Part shown: positions 22,206 through 32,851 of the stretch, piece after piece
Layout: each line of letters starts with the position of its first letter
Position numbering within the stretch: position 1 is the first letter of the stretch
From: Colocasia esculenta
Lineage: Eukaryota; Streptophyta; Magnoliopsida; Alismatales; Araceae
Length of the DNA: 64,000 nt
Assembly: GCA_014218235.1 (NCBI GenBank)
Contig: CM024763.1
Location: forward strand, 84,678,244-84,742,243
Direction of reading: 5' to 3'
Program-made: the position numbers and the translations under genes
The notes under the pieces: model-generated
Seen by the model: only the letters and a program-made list of their open reading frames with translations
The model's database searches: none
Told to the model about the DNA's origin: nothing

Positions 22206-22649
22206 TTCCTCCCCCTGTTAAAATAAATTTTGTCTTCAAAATTAACAAAATTTACTTACCAAATAGTTGTGGATACTTCTCTTTCATTTCTTCTTCCAAT
22301 TCTCACGTTTCTTCTTCTATGAGTGCGTTGCTCCATAAGATATTCACCATAAAAACTGCTTTGTTTCTGAGCACTCGTTCCTTCCTGTCCAAAATTTTCA
22401 CTAGTTTCTCTTCTATGGTTAAATCTGACTGTACGTCTGCATCTTCATGATTGATTATATGTGAAGGGTCCATTATGTATTTTTCTCAACATGGATATGT
22501 GAAACACATTATGAATGTGTGACCAAGAGGGCAGTAGAGCTAACTGGTATGCTACTTTCCCTATCCTTTGCAATATTTCAAAAGGTCCTACATATCATGG
22601 ACTGAGCATTCCTTTCTTACTAAATCTCATGATACCTTTGGTTGGAGAG
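22206..22649 (-). pseudogene. Element D pol C-terminus, broken
   Basis: Directly after the LTR on the - strand side is a polypurine tract (TTAACAGGGGGAGGAA, - strand, 22221-22206). Beyond it is the end of a chromovirus pol: SPTKGIMRFSKKGML, VGPFEILQRIGKVAYQLAL, HNVFHISMLRK, then a chromodomain-like end. A TGA replaces an Arg codon just before YVGPF, another TGA replaces Trp in the ET(W)ELEE motif, and there is a frameshift after SMLRK. At 22650 it is cut by the LTR of element E. The rest of D must lie beyond the window. Confidence 0.75.
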
Positions 22650-25125
22650 TGTAACGGTCCTGGATATTCATACCCAATAAGGGTCCATATCCAGATCCGT
22701 CTCCTGCGAACGGACCGAACTCTCGCAAGGGATATCACTAACACGTGTCTAGTACGAATATAAAAGACCACAAGTATAGTATATAACACAGGAAAGTACA
22801 AGTGTATATAACTGTAAACCACAATGTACAAAAGTCCCATTACAATTTTACATGTCCAATTAAAAGAGTACAACTACTTGGGGCATACCCCGAGGGAGCA
22901 CAAGCTCAAACGACTCAACTACTCTACTGCTGGTGGTACAAGTCTGCAATACTCCTACATAAACCATGGCAAAGTCGGCCAACACCTGAAACAAACTATA
23001 AGGGAGTGAGCCTCGCCAAGTCACCAGCTCAATAGGGACCTCCACAAAGAAACAACAACCACACGAAGAGACCTCAACCCCAAAGGGTCTCACTGGCAAC
23101 ACCGGCAACCGAAGTATAACATGCACACACAAGCATGTTAAATAACAACTAATCACAAACAAACCGGCTAAACCCGGTCCTCGGAAAGTAAAAGGAAACA
23201 TAAGACTAGTTTAGCATCGCTAGTCCACCCTACAACCAAACCACCTCGACCATAAGCCTCACCGGCAAACCACTGCCTAGGCTACAGTCTCACAGGCAAA
23301 CCAGCCGCACAAAGCATCAGGTTTGGCAACGACCAGCCAACACCCACATATCAAACCATAACTAGAAATACACGGTACGAATATAAATAACCCACAACAC
23401 GTGGAGAGTCACACCACCATATCTCCACAGTATGCACGGTCTTACCTCAACACCAACTGAGGTCTGGACTCACATACCACCACAACACAATTCTACCCAC
23501 GAGGGGTACATGTACCTGCTACCACGAGGTACAACACTAAACCACAGAACCGTGCCACCTCCAGGGCATACCACAACGGTTAAAACCTTAACCAGCAAAT
23601 CACACACAAACCACAATCAGTGGCCAAACATGAGTCGGTACGGAAACAACACTGTAATCACAGGATTTGCTCCCCAAATATGATGAATAAAAATAAGGAA
23701 AAGAGACCGTGATCGCCACCAAAGTAGTTGAAAAAAGATGGATATGTGAAGGGACTGCTAACTACCTTGGAAAAGGAAGAAAGTTGTAGAAGAGTACCTG
23801 GTCCTGTGAATGCGACGATGGAGGTGCCGCCTTCTGGTTCTCTGAACGCGACATGCCAACCGTCGCCTTCCTTAGGTCGCGACGAGATCCACGTCGCCTT
23901 CTACAACTAAAGATGAAGACTATGGGTTTCTTTCTTCCTGCTCCTCAGCCAACCAAGGGGCAAGAGCCTCGTGCTTCTACTGTCTTCTACAACCCTGCCA
24001 AGAACATCAAAAGAATAGAACACCCATTGGAAAAAACGTTTGGTGTAGAATCTATCCCAAAACAACAAGTAAACATGAAATAATTGGGAGGAACTCACGT
24101 GGGGTGATGTTTTAACCCCTTTGGGTGATTAAAGGTGGTGTGTGTGGAGTGTTCTAATGTAAATCTATGAAGAAAATAGTTCTAAACATGCATGCATGAA
24201 GAGAAAAATCAAGAAGAATTAGAGAGAGAATGTGTAGATGAGTAGAAAACGCCCTGGGGGCACTTCCTGGTCATCTGGAGGCTGAGAGGTCTTCTGGGAA
24301 CTCATAGCTCTCTGGGAGAGGAAGAAGTAGACGTTGGCCTTGCCTTAAACCGTGCCCTATGAAGAGATTTATATGTGATTATTCCTGAACGGGCTGGGAG
24401 GAGAATAATGAGGCATAGTCTGACTTTGGGTAAGTGTACTCATGCAAGGAGAGTCAGAACGTGGAAAGGAAGGCCTAAGGAAGGTTTCCTCTGAGTTTGG
24501 AAGGATTTGGATGCCTCTAGACCAACTAAAAGACGGATTTTTCATGAATAGCAAGGGTCCAAGTCTGACTAGGAAAGGCCACGTTGCATGGAAACAAGAA
24601 CGCGACAGCCTCATGGTCGCTATCAGATCGTGACGCTTTGATACGTCGCCTTCCATAGAAGGAAATATTTTAAGCATTTTCTGGCAAATTTTTAGGGAAT
24701 TAAAATGCCAAATAAGAATGCGACATTTCGAGGTGTCGCCTTCTAAGGAGATCGATTCAGGCTTGAAGGAAAATCGATGTGAGGAAGAACGCGACATGAA
24801 GGGTGTCACCTTCTGAAGTAGAACGCGATAGGGACATTGTCGCCTTCATGATCCTTCAACATATGGCTCATTCAAAGTATCTGATCTCCTTGCATAGGTA
24901 TCAGATTGACGTGCGGCTTGAAGCGTTGAACTCCCAACTCAAAGAGCTCCAAAATGATGATGAAGATTGATTGATATGACCAGGAAGAACCCACCAAGGT
25001 GATGAACTAATTAGAAAGATGCCATGATCAAAGAAATCCAGCTAGGCGATGATGAGCCAACTTGGGGTGTCAATGATATGACAAGGGATTTTGCTCAACT
25101 TATGGGCCAAAAATGGGTGTCTACA
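22650..25125 (-). repeat. Element E LTR (probable 3' LTR, about 2.5 kb)
   Basis: The left end TGTAACGGTCC begins exactly where D's pol stops. The right end GGGTGTCTACA is followed by a - strand polypurine-like tract. Together they give TG...CA ends and a 3' LTR on the - strand. A shared-box variant lies at about 23005-23035. Many GCGAC/GTCGC words occur at 23810-23905 and 24595-24850. The left half resembles the chromovirus LTRs here, while the right end and polypurine tract look more like Tat-lineage elements. I therefore cannot exclude two overlapping insertions. No repeat of the GAGAG flank is seen, so the other end is off-window. Confidence 0.45.
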
Positions 25126-25140
25126 GATTGCCCCTCCTTG
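25126..25140 (-). other. Polypurine tract of element E
   Basis: On the - strand CAAGGAGGGGCAATC directly precedes TGTAGACACC, a tract and LTR start typical of Tat/Athila-type gypsy elements. Confidence 0.5.
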
Positions 25141-26505
25141 ATGCCTTCTTTGCAAGGGAGTGGAGCGATAGTGAAACGGAGATGGCATGAAATGACGATG
25201 TAGTGGAATGAAGCAGAATGAGATGAAAAGCGGGCATCAAGGTAAAGAGACACCCATTCTGAACGAATAAGCAGCGAGAATTATCCGGCGATCTTCAAAC
25301 AAGGCTGGAACAGAGTGCACAGATGGTTCCGAATCTGGGACGAATAAAGATTAAAAGAAAAGAAATGATCAACCTCTTGATGAAGAGGTACCCTGGCCAT
25401 CTTAGGCTTGCAGGTTTCGTTCATTAGGGGATAGGTGCTGTCCCGACGGGTCGATTCGACTCTGGCCTTCGAGCGATTCGCGACTAATGAGCAGATCAGT
25501 GGGGAAGGGATGACTGATATAATGAATGGGGATGAGAGGAATCCTGAAAAGGAACCATACTGGAAAACTAGACCAAGCAACTAGCTCGAAGAGAACTTTC
25601 AAATTCAGAATGGAATGAAGTTCCTTGTTTGAGAAATAAAGATTTGGTTGAAACATCATTGCGAAGCTGGCTTTGACTAATCATGAAATGTGAAGCTCAA
25701 AGACCCTAAATGATGCATGCTGAGCTAAAAGAAAAGAAATCATAAAATAAAATGCAAAGAAAAGGAAAAAATAACAAATACTCAAGGATAATATTGCTAG
25801 ACAAAATGAGCAAGGGTCAAGACACTTTGCATCCCCGACGTGCGATAGAATCCATCGTCCCCAAGCCATACCATCTAACGGCCTGTCCAACGATTAACAG
25901 TGCGCACTTAGATCATCCTTGTTTTTGGAGAAGGGGAACTCAGATCCTAGAACACACTGAGAACCAGCCGGTCCTTGAGATGATATAATAGGGTAGATAC
26001 CATATAGTAATGTAGAGATTAAGGTTAGAAATACTTACCTGAACTGACCTGACGAGCCATGTTTTGATTTTTTGATCTTTCTAATTTTTGTGATTTTCTG
26101 ATTTTTTCTGAATTTTCAAAATAAATAAAGCAATAAAGATAACAAAATACAAGCTCAATATGCACTAAAACAATTAAAGAACTAAGCATAAGTGCAAACA
26201 CATTTCAAATTGGCAATAAGAATCATGAGAATGCAAAGGATTAATAAAACTCAAACACTGAACCCGACAGAGTAATTGTCGCTACCTGAAGCGAACGCGA
26301 CAAGGATACTGTCGCGACCTGGTGGCGACGTGTCGATACGTCGCGACCTCAATTTTTGTGCCCAGGGCACAATTAGCAACCGAGAGCTCCATGTTTGCTT
26401 CCCACTTGGACTCTTAAGACTCCCTAATCCGATTCTAACTCCCATTAGCCCTTCTAAACCCTCTCCCACCATGAATAGGAGTTCTAAATGCCTATAAGTA
26501 TGGGG
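25141..26505. other. Element E non-coding internal region
   Basis: No gene recognised. It holds long A-rich stretches (25740-25790, 26090-26190) and a GCGAC/GTCGC motif cluster at 26270-26350 just ahead of the first antisense ORF. Open frames on both strands lack recognisable domains. Confidence 0.45.
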
Positions 26506-29500
26506 GAAGAGGCCAAATTCGGAGCTCACACCCTCCCTTCTTCTCTTCAAGCCCCCAAAGTTCCCATGGCCATGAGAAGAGCTCCAAGTGCTCCCATGGG
26601 TGAAGAGGCTTCCTATGGAGGTCCCAAGCGCGCCCAGACGTCCTACAGCGAGCTCTTGAGGTTGACAGATGTTCCTAACCATCTAAGTAGCAATGCCAAT
26701 GTGAGAGAGGTATGTAAAGTGGCCTTTTAATTTTCTATGATTTTCAACTCCGAATTTCTTCATTAATGCACATTCTTCTTCTTCTCCTCTCTTTTTCCTT
26801 TTCTTCTTCTCCTCTAGCTCTTCCCCGGCTCCCGCCGTTACTCTAAACTCACTTGGATAGCACCCATGATCAAAGTTCTACCCATGCATATGATCCACGC
26901 ATTGAGAGAGTGGGGTTTGGGGGGTATCTTGATAGCTGCCCATAATTATCATAAAATGTCCTTCGATTGGCATAGCATCACCGCCTTGATAGAATTATGG
27001 CACCCACAAACTCATACTTTTCTTTTCCCGAAGTTTGAGGCCACTGTCCTTCTTGAGGAGGTTGAAGCATTCATGGCCCTTCCTAAGACTACACAGGAAG
27101 ATGAGCAAATGACTTGCTATACCATTGAGCTCATTAACCCAAAACTCATCCTTGGTGAATTCATGATGGATCCCGAGATATGTATACCATGATTAGCCCT
27201 GTAACGCCCCTCTTAGACCCAGTACAGTTACACCAACTCACATTGGATCTAGTAGAGGTATTACAGTGGAACGAATCCAACAATTTCAATACAGGTTGAA
27301 ATATACACAAATAACTATTCAATTCCAATGATAATTAACAGACCATGGAATTAAACACTTGCAATCAGCATTTTATTCAAAAGCAAATCTAATGCATAAA
27401 AGATAACAATAGTCCAAAGTCTATTACAATTCAATGATCAGATGCATAAAGGAAATTACATAAGATTCTCACATACAATTTTCACTCAAACTCTCTATAT
27501 CAACTAAGTCTCCACGTCCTCCCGCTCTGAGTCAGTCTGCACTAACTCCTCCGTATCCTGTGGCTCTCCTGAAATGTTAAGCAAGTATGAGTCTACAAGA
27601 CCCAGCAAATCACATGGAAGACAGTTCAAGATATTAACAGTATATTAATTTTAAAACATGGTAGTACATTAGCATTTCATTCATTGATATCATATACTTT
27701 TCTTACTATAGTTCTATGTCCATCGACAATCATTCATTTCATAGTGAGACTAACTATTAAGGAAATAAAACTGTTTCTCATGTAGCATGGAATTACTTAT
27801 TCATGGAATCTATTCTTTTACATAATAATTTCATGTAGTAATATTTAACATCAACATGTAACATGAATTCTTTGAACAAGTTCACATGTAGGAATGTGAG
27901 CATATAACATGTAGTATGTAGCATGTAGAACAAATAGACATGTAACTTGTAGCATGTAGAACAAATAGACATATAACTTGTAGCATGTAACACAGGTAGA
28001 CATGTAACTTGTAGTCATTTTCATATAGTTGCCAAGACATAGCCCACACTAAATTAGAGATCAGTAGTCATTTATCATTCACTTATCACCTAGGCAATGC
28101 GGTGATGAAGTCATGGTATTTGCGCAAAAACCGGGGAAAGTCCTTCCCCCTTGACCAGTAGAACAAGTCTACCTCCAGGATTTCAATCCGTTGCCCACGG
28201 ATTCATTCTTTACATGCAGGTGAACCATTACCATAGGGGCATCTACGGTGTAGTTCCTTGTAGGAATCTCTAAGATAGCAATGTCTTATTGGCATCATTG
28301 TTATAATGCATACACTAACATATATATAGATAGTGACATTTCATTTCATACTAATTAACATGAGTCAATGCAATATTTCGAAGTACAACACTTTCAGTTC
28401 TGAAGTCCTATTTACTGTACAACAGATTTCTATCATGATACAAATTTCATTCTTGCATTTTCATTCATTTTTATTCAATTCTATGTGTAATATATGGTTC
28501 AGAAATTTATAACAGAACGTACACATGTCTGAAAATTCTGAAATTTTAACAGAAATTCGAAATCAGTAATCACAATACACATGCCAAATTTCATAATTTT
28601 CTGATTTCTGCAATTATTTTTCATGAAATTAACTCTATTAAATCAACTAACTAACATGGTTTAATATTGAGAAAAGCTCACAATTTCACATGAAACAGAC
28701 ACATCATATTTATTGCAGTAATCTAAACATCAATTAACATGCTTTCTTTTACATCATTGCACTTATCTTATACAATTTAAACCTTCATTATTGTCATGTA
28801 ACTATGCATGTTCATCAATTCATATATATAGATATATAGAACCTGCACATTACAGAAATAGACAGTCCATAACATTATCATACTCTAATTTTACATGGCT
28901 GAAACGCATACATTCATAATTTATGCATTTAAAACCCATTCACTCGGATTTCTAGAAATATACAATTTTGGTAAACTTGACGTCAATGGTAAGACGTTTA
29001 CTATAATCGACGTACATATACGTTGTCGTTAAGTATTTATAGGCGGCGGCACATAGCGCCGTTAACACAGACCGACGGCAGCACATAGCACCGTTTACAT
29101 ATAAAAAGATAGAAAATACATATATATTTCGGGATGAACTAGACGGCAGTCGATATTGCCGTTTACATAATATAGGCGGCAATACCCTTGACGTCGAGTT
29201 CTAAGACACAAAAACACAGAACCTGCATGAAATGACAACGTTTCTAACCCTTCCCGTAGGTTGTTTACATGCTTTAAAAAATACGGAAAAATGTTAATTA
29301 CTTAGTATATCATATCCTAAACTAAATCCCCCATGTAACTTGCCTCAATCCCTCCTAATGGAGTGTCGAATCCGAGCTCGAAGAAGCCCGTCTCGCCAGG
29401 GAGACAGTTCTTTCCTCCGTCTTCAAGCAGTCCGAAACCTCCTCCGATGAAGTTCCTCCGCCTGGATGAGCTTTTGGGCACGTAGTCCTATGATTCTCCT

Positions 29501-30877
29501 CGGTGAAAGATGCCTTCAATCCGCACGAACAAGCACCAGATCGCTCTGCAAATCCCTTCCTCGGCCCTCTTTCTCTCTTCCAGAACCAAGGCGAAAACCC
29601 TCTTTCTTCCTGCGAGATCTGGTCTTATAAAGACCTCTCAAGCAAAAGCCAAACCCAACCCTGACCCTCGGATCTAAACGCCTCGGATCAACTCATTAAA
29701 GCCTTCCCGAAACGGCTGTTTTCCTTGATCCGGAACGGAAAGCTCAAAAACAGGCAAGTCGACTTAACGTCAATATAGGTTGTCGTTATCCCAGATATAA
29801 ACGTCCATCGTTGATGTCGTTTATATTCTTGCCCATAATTAAAATAATTCAGAAAATATTAAACGTCAATTCCTATCGTCGTTAACATCCTATAAACGGC
29901 ATGCGATGTTGCCGCTTACAAGCTTTAACGTCCAATGATCTTGACGCCTAGTTCTACACAGAACAGAAATCAATTTATGCAGAAATAAACACACAATGAA
30001 CAGAATACATTTAAAGAAATTCTAGGGTACTACAAGCCCTCAACATATTCACCTAATCCGCTTGTCTAAATGGGTCATATCTCACTGTAAAAATAAGTGC
30101 GGGAATTACCAAGAGATAGCCAAAGCCGTGGCTATATGCTTGTATGGGGTGGTACTTTTCCTGACTAGAGATCACCTCTTAGACCATGCAAATCTATGTG
30201 CCATTAGCGGTGTATGGCGGGGACTCTCCCTCTCTCATGCGGTCTTAGCCTATCTTAATGCGGGGCTCACATCGGCGGCTTCGGGGGGTCCACTCTATGG
30301 CTCTATGATCCTCTTAGAGTGCTGGTTGGGAGTGAGGATAAAGTTTAAGCCTGTAGAAAATCCCACTACAGAAAGCCAGATCTTTGGGTGCCATCTTTTG
30401 TGCTTCGTCGGTGGAGCAGCCAAATTTTCCGATCATGTTGTGTGCAGGACCGCGGATAAGAAAACACGGAGTGCATGGCGGCTATACCTCAGCGCACTTC
30501 CGATAGAGCACTTCGCCATGGACATAGCGGCGCTACGTCTAGTGGACATATGGCTTCCCCTCGGGCGCAGACTGGACCTACAACTTGTGGGGAACATGGC
30601 GATGGTTCTCTACAACCCGCACAGGTGCTATCTTCAGATTGGGAAGCCTAGTAGGAAGCTTCCTCAGCCATCACACTTGCCTCCTATGAAAGTGAGGTGC
30701 TTGGGAGATCCGGAAGACGAGCAGGCCGGGTGGAGCACGCTGGCGATGTGGCGCGTGTGTGCCACTCACGCCCTACCACCTACGGTGCACGAGGAGTACG
30801 AGACATATTTGGCGTACCTCAGGGAGTACAGGGAGATCCGGCCACGTGAGGACCGAGAACTTGCGAGGGGGACTTGA
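26506..30877 (+). pseudogene. Plant-mobile-domain/DUF7745-like ORF, split by a solo LTR
   Basis: An ORF starting near MGEEAKFG (26506) with a likely intron 26713-26818 (GAG|GTATGT...CTCTAG|CTC). It then has the mobile-domain pattern: ITALIELWHPQTHTFLFP and EEVEAFMALP up to 27193. A 2835-bp solo LTR interrupts it at 27200-30034. It resumes at about 30040-30877 with EIAKAVAICLYGVVLF and LSLSHAVLAYLNAG, and ends with a stop after RELARGT. A frameshift lies just before the insertion. Such domains occur in plant transposons and in extra ORFs of some gypsy elements. Relative to element E it would be antisense. Family call is moderate; function unknown. Confidence 0.55.
27200..30034 (-). mobile_element. 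Solo LTR of a chromovirus (2835 bp)
   Basis: TGTAACGCCCC at the left and GGGTACTACA at the right, with an exact 5-bp target duplication AGCCC (27195-27199 and 30035-30039). It has no internal region, primer site or polypurine tract. On the - strand its ends match the element 1 LTR pattern. The shared boxes are at 27580-27610 and 28085-28184, a TATAAAG-type box (- strand) lies near 29633, and ACGGC/GACGTC motifs occur at 28978-29180 and 29760-29950. It is best explained by recombination between two LTRs after insertion. Confidence 0.9.
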
Positions 30878-31382
30878 TTGTATTTTTAGATTTTTTTTTA
30901 GAGATTTGATGTGTTGGGAGTATGAAAGTGATGTATCAGGGACTTTATGACAATTTTCAGCTTTTATATGATGTAAGAATTGGATATTTGCAATAAAAAA
31001 ACTGAATTTGTATGTGTTCTGTGAACAAACTGAGAAAGCGACAGCTTGAGCATCGCGACCTATAATGCGACAAGTCAACGAGCGCGAACAAGTCTTGAAC
31101 GCGACTGTGCGCCTATCGCGACATAAACATAAGGTGACGGGCTCCTTGTCGCGACCACAAGACCGAGGCGGTTTGAATTTAGGGTCCCACGCCTCTTTCC
31201 CTCTTTCACTCTTCTCCCTTTCCTCTTTCCTTCTGGTGACAGGAACTTCCCCCTTTCCTCTTCTTCCTCCGGCGATCCCCTCCACCGGCGGCGGCGGCTA
31301 CTCCTGCTTCTTCTCTTCCCCTCTTCCTTCTTCCGGTCTTCTTCTCCTCTCCTATCTCTCTCTCTGCCCGGCGGCTAAGGCG
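30878..31382. other. Spacer with GCGAC motifs between antisense ORFs
   Basis: Begins with a T-rich stretch and AATAAA at about 30992, which may be the first ORF's 3' end signal. At 31035-31160 there are about eight GCGAC/GTCGC words. A CT-rich leader (31190-31370) precedes the next ORF. Confidence 0.45.
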
Positions 31383-32595
31383 ATGGAGGGCGGTGAAGGT
31401 GGTGACGGTGACCGGCGGGCGAGGGGACTCAAGCGCACTGTCAGGCGGCGGACGGCAGGGGAATCCTCTACGGCGATGGGGGAAGAAGCTCCAGCCCTTC
31501 CCATGGAGGTAGACCCTCTAGAGGTGCCAGGCGAGGAAGAGGCGGCCGGCCCCAAAAAGGTAGGCCAAAACCCTAGCTTTTCTAGCATGATTGATGGGGG
31601 GATGGGTGGATTGAGGTGCTTAGCACCCATGTAGGGCATTTGGCCCAAGGTGGAATGACCGGGGAACGGCTATTGGCCGCCCCTTTTCACCCTGTGAATG
31701 CGACAGGGTTCCCATCGCATTACCAGGTGAACGCGACACACCGGGTGTCGCGTTCAGAAGGCGACAGCTCGACCCATCGCCTTCAAGAATCTGAACGTGA
31801 CTTCTTCTGTGTCGTGTTCAGAAGGCGACAGATCCCTTGTTGCGATCTGAACAGACTGATATTATGTGGATTCGAACTGACCTTTTTGCTTTTGTGGCTG
31901 TTTTGTAGAGCGAGTTACAGTCCCGGCTGGGGTGCGCCATCGTCCGGGTGATCTATCAGGGATTGCCGGACTTCTAAAGGACATGATTGGAGGAGATGGG
32001 GTTCGACCCCTTTTTGAGACTGGACAAGCTCACGCCGGATGTGGCATTAATCCAGGCATTGAAGGAGCAGTGGAACCCCGAGTGCCACGCCTTCCTCCTC
32101 CTGTGGGGTCACATGATCCCCACATTAGAGGATGTGGCACGGATTACCGGCCTGAGGGTAGACGGCCAGGCGGTCACAGAGGTGACCTACACCTGCTACC
32201 AGGAGATGATAGAGAGGCTGCTGGGGTTGGAGGTGACGTGGGAGAGATCATCCTTGGTGCCGAGGATGAGGCTGCAGGCGAGCTTAGGGGTGGCAGATGC
32301 TCACCACCAGACAGGAGAGGGCCAGGCGGAGTACATGGCCCGACTGACGGCGGATGCTAGAGTAGCACTGACAGACGAGGAGGGAGCAGCAGTGGATCGA
32401 GAACTGAGATGCTTCTTGATCCTTGTGATCGGGAAGCTGATCTTGGGGATCCGAGGAGACCCGATGAGCTGCCGGTGTCTACCCCTGCTGAAGGATCTGA
32501 CCCAGGTGGGCAGTTATGCATGGGGTGCGGCCCTTCTGGCCCACCTCTTTTGTAACGTCGCGCATTTATTGGATCCTCGTGGATCGTGTGTTTAG
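31383..32595 (+). pseudogene. Second plant-mobile-domain-like ORF, degenerate
   Basis: A first exon-like segment (MEGGEGGDGDRRARG) at 31383-31559 ends at AAAAAG|GTAGGC. A GC-motif-rich gap follows up to TTTTGTAG at about 31909, then a mobile-domain region: EEMGFDPFLRLDKL, ALKEQWNPECHAFLL, PTLEDVARITGLRVDG. This matches the PMD pattern of E-M-GF, L-E-W-P-HTF and PTLEDV-LTGL. An extra base near 31986 breaks the frame before EEMGF. The frame ends early at 32595, before the domain's usual C-terminal half. It differs in sequence from the ORF at 26506-30877, so it is not a recent duplicate of it. Confidence 0.6.
31690..31850. repeat. GCGACA/TGTCGC motif cluster
   Basis: Dense alternating GCGACA and TGTCGC words, including GAACGCGACA, GGTGTCGCGTTC and GAAGGCGACA, the same words seen in the element E LTR (23810-23905, 24595-24850). 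Further copies lie at 26270-26350, 31035-31160 and 32710-32780. Confidence 0.8.
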
Positions 32596-32851
32596 CGCTT
32601 GTGGTGGCCAATGTGAGGCCAATGTGGCTTGTGTGCCGTGTGTGTGTATGTTTCTGGGGCTTACTGGGTCGACAGTTTGGGCATGCAGTACCCTAGATTG
32701 CTCAGCCTGTGATCGCGACAGGAAGGTTTGTCGCGTTCTTAAGGCGGCAAAGGTGGCCGTCGCGTTCATGTCGCCGCTTTGGTGCGTTGAGCATCTGCAT
32801 GTGCGCCCCGTGTAGCGCCTAGGGCAGCGGGCGTTGGGAAGGCGATGCTCA
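32596..32851. other. Non-coding tail left of element C
   Basis: No gene. It contains more GCGAC/GTCGC words at 32710-32780. The last five bases before element C (GCTCA, 32847-32851) would be its target duplication, but the partner is outside the window. Confidence 0.45.

Noticed and set aside
23432..24098. Several short frames on both strands in the element E LTR
   Set aside because: No domain, start context or conservation; LTR sequence.
26251..26682. 143-aa frame on the - strand opposite the mobile-domain ORF
   Set aside because: The + strand reading has the recognisable domain pattern and exon structure; this one has none.
31352..31648. 98-aa Pro/Ser-rich - strand frame
   Set aside because: It overlaps the + strand first exon of the second mobile-domain ORF and is a composition effect of GC-rich sequence.
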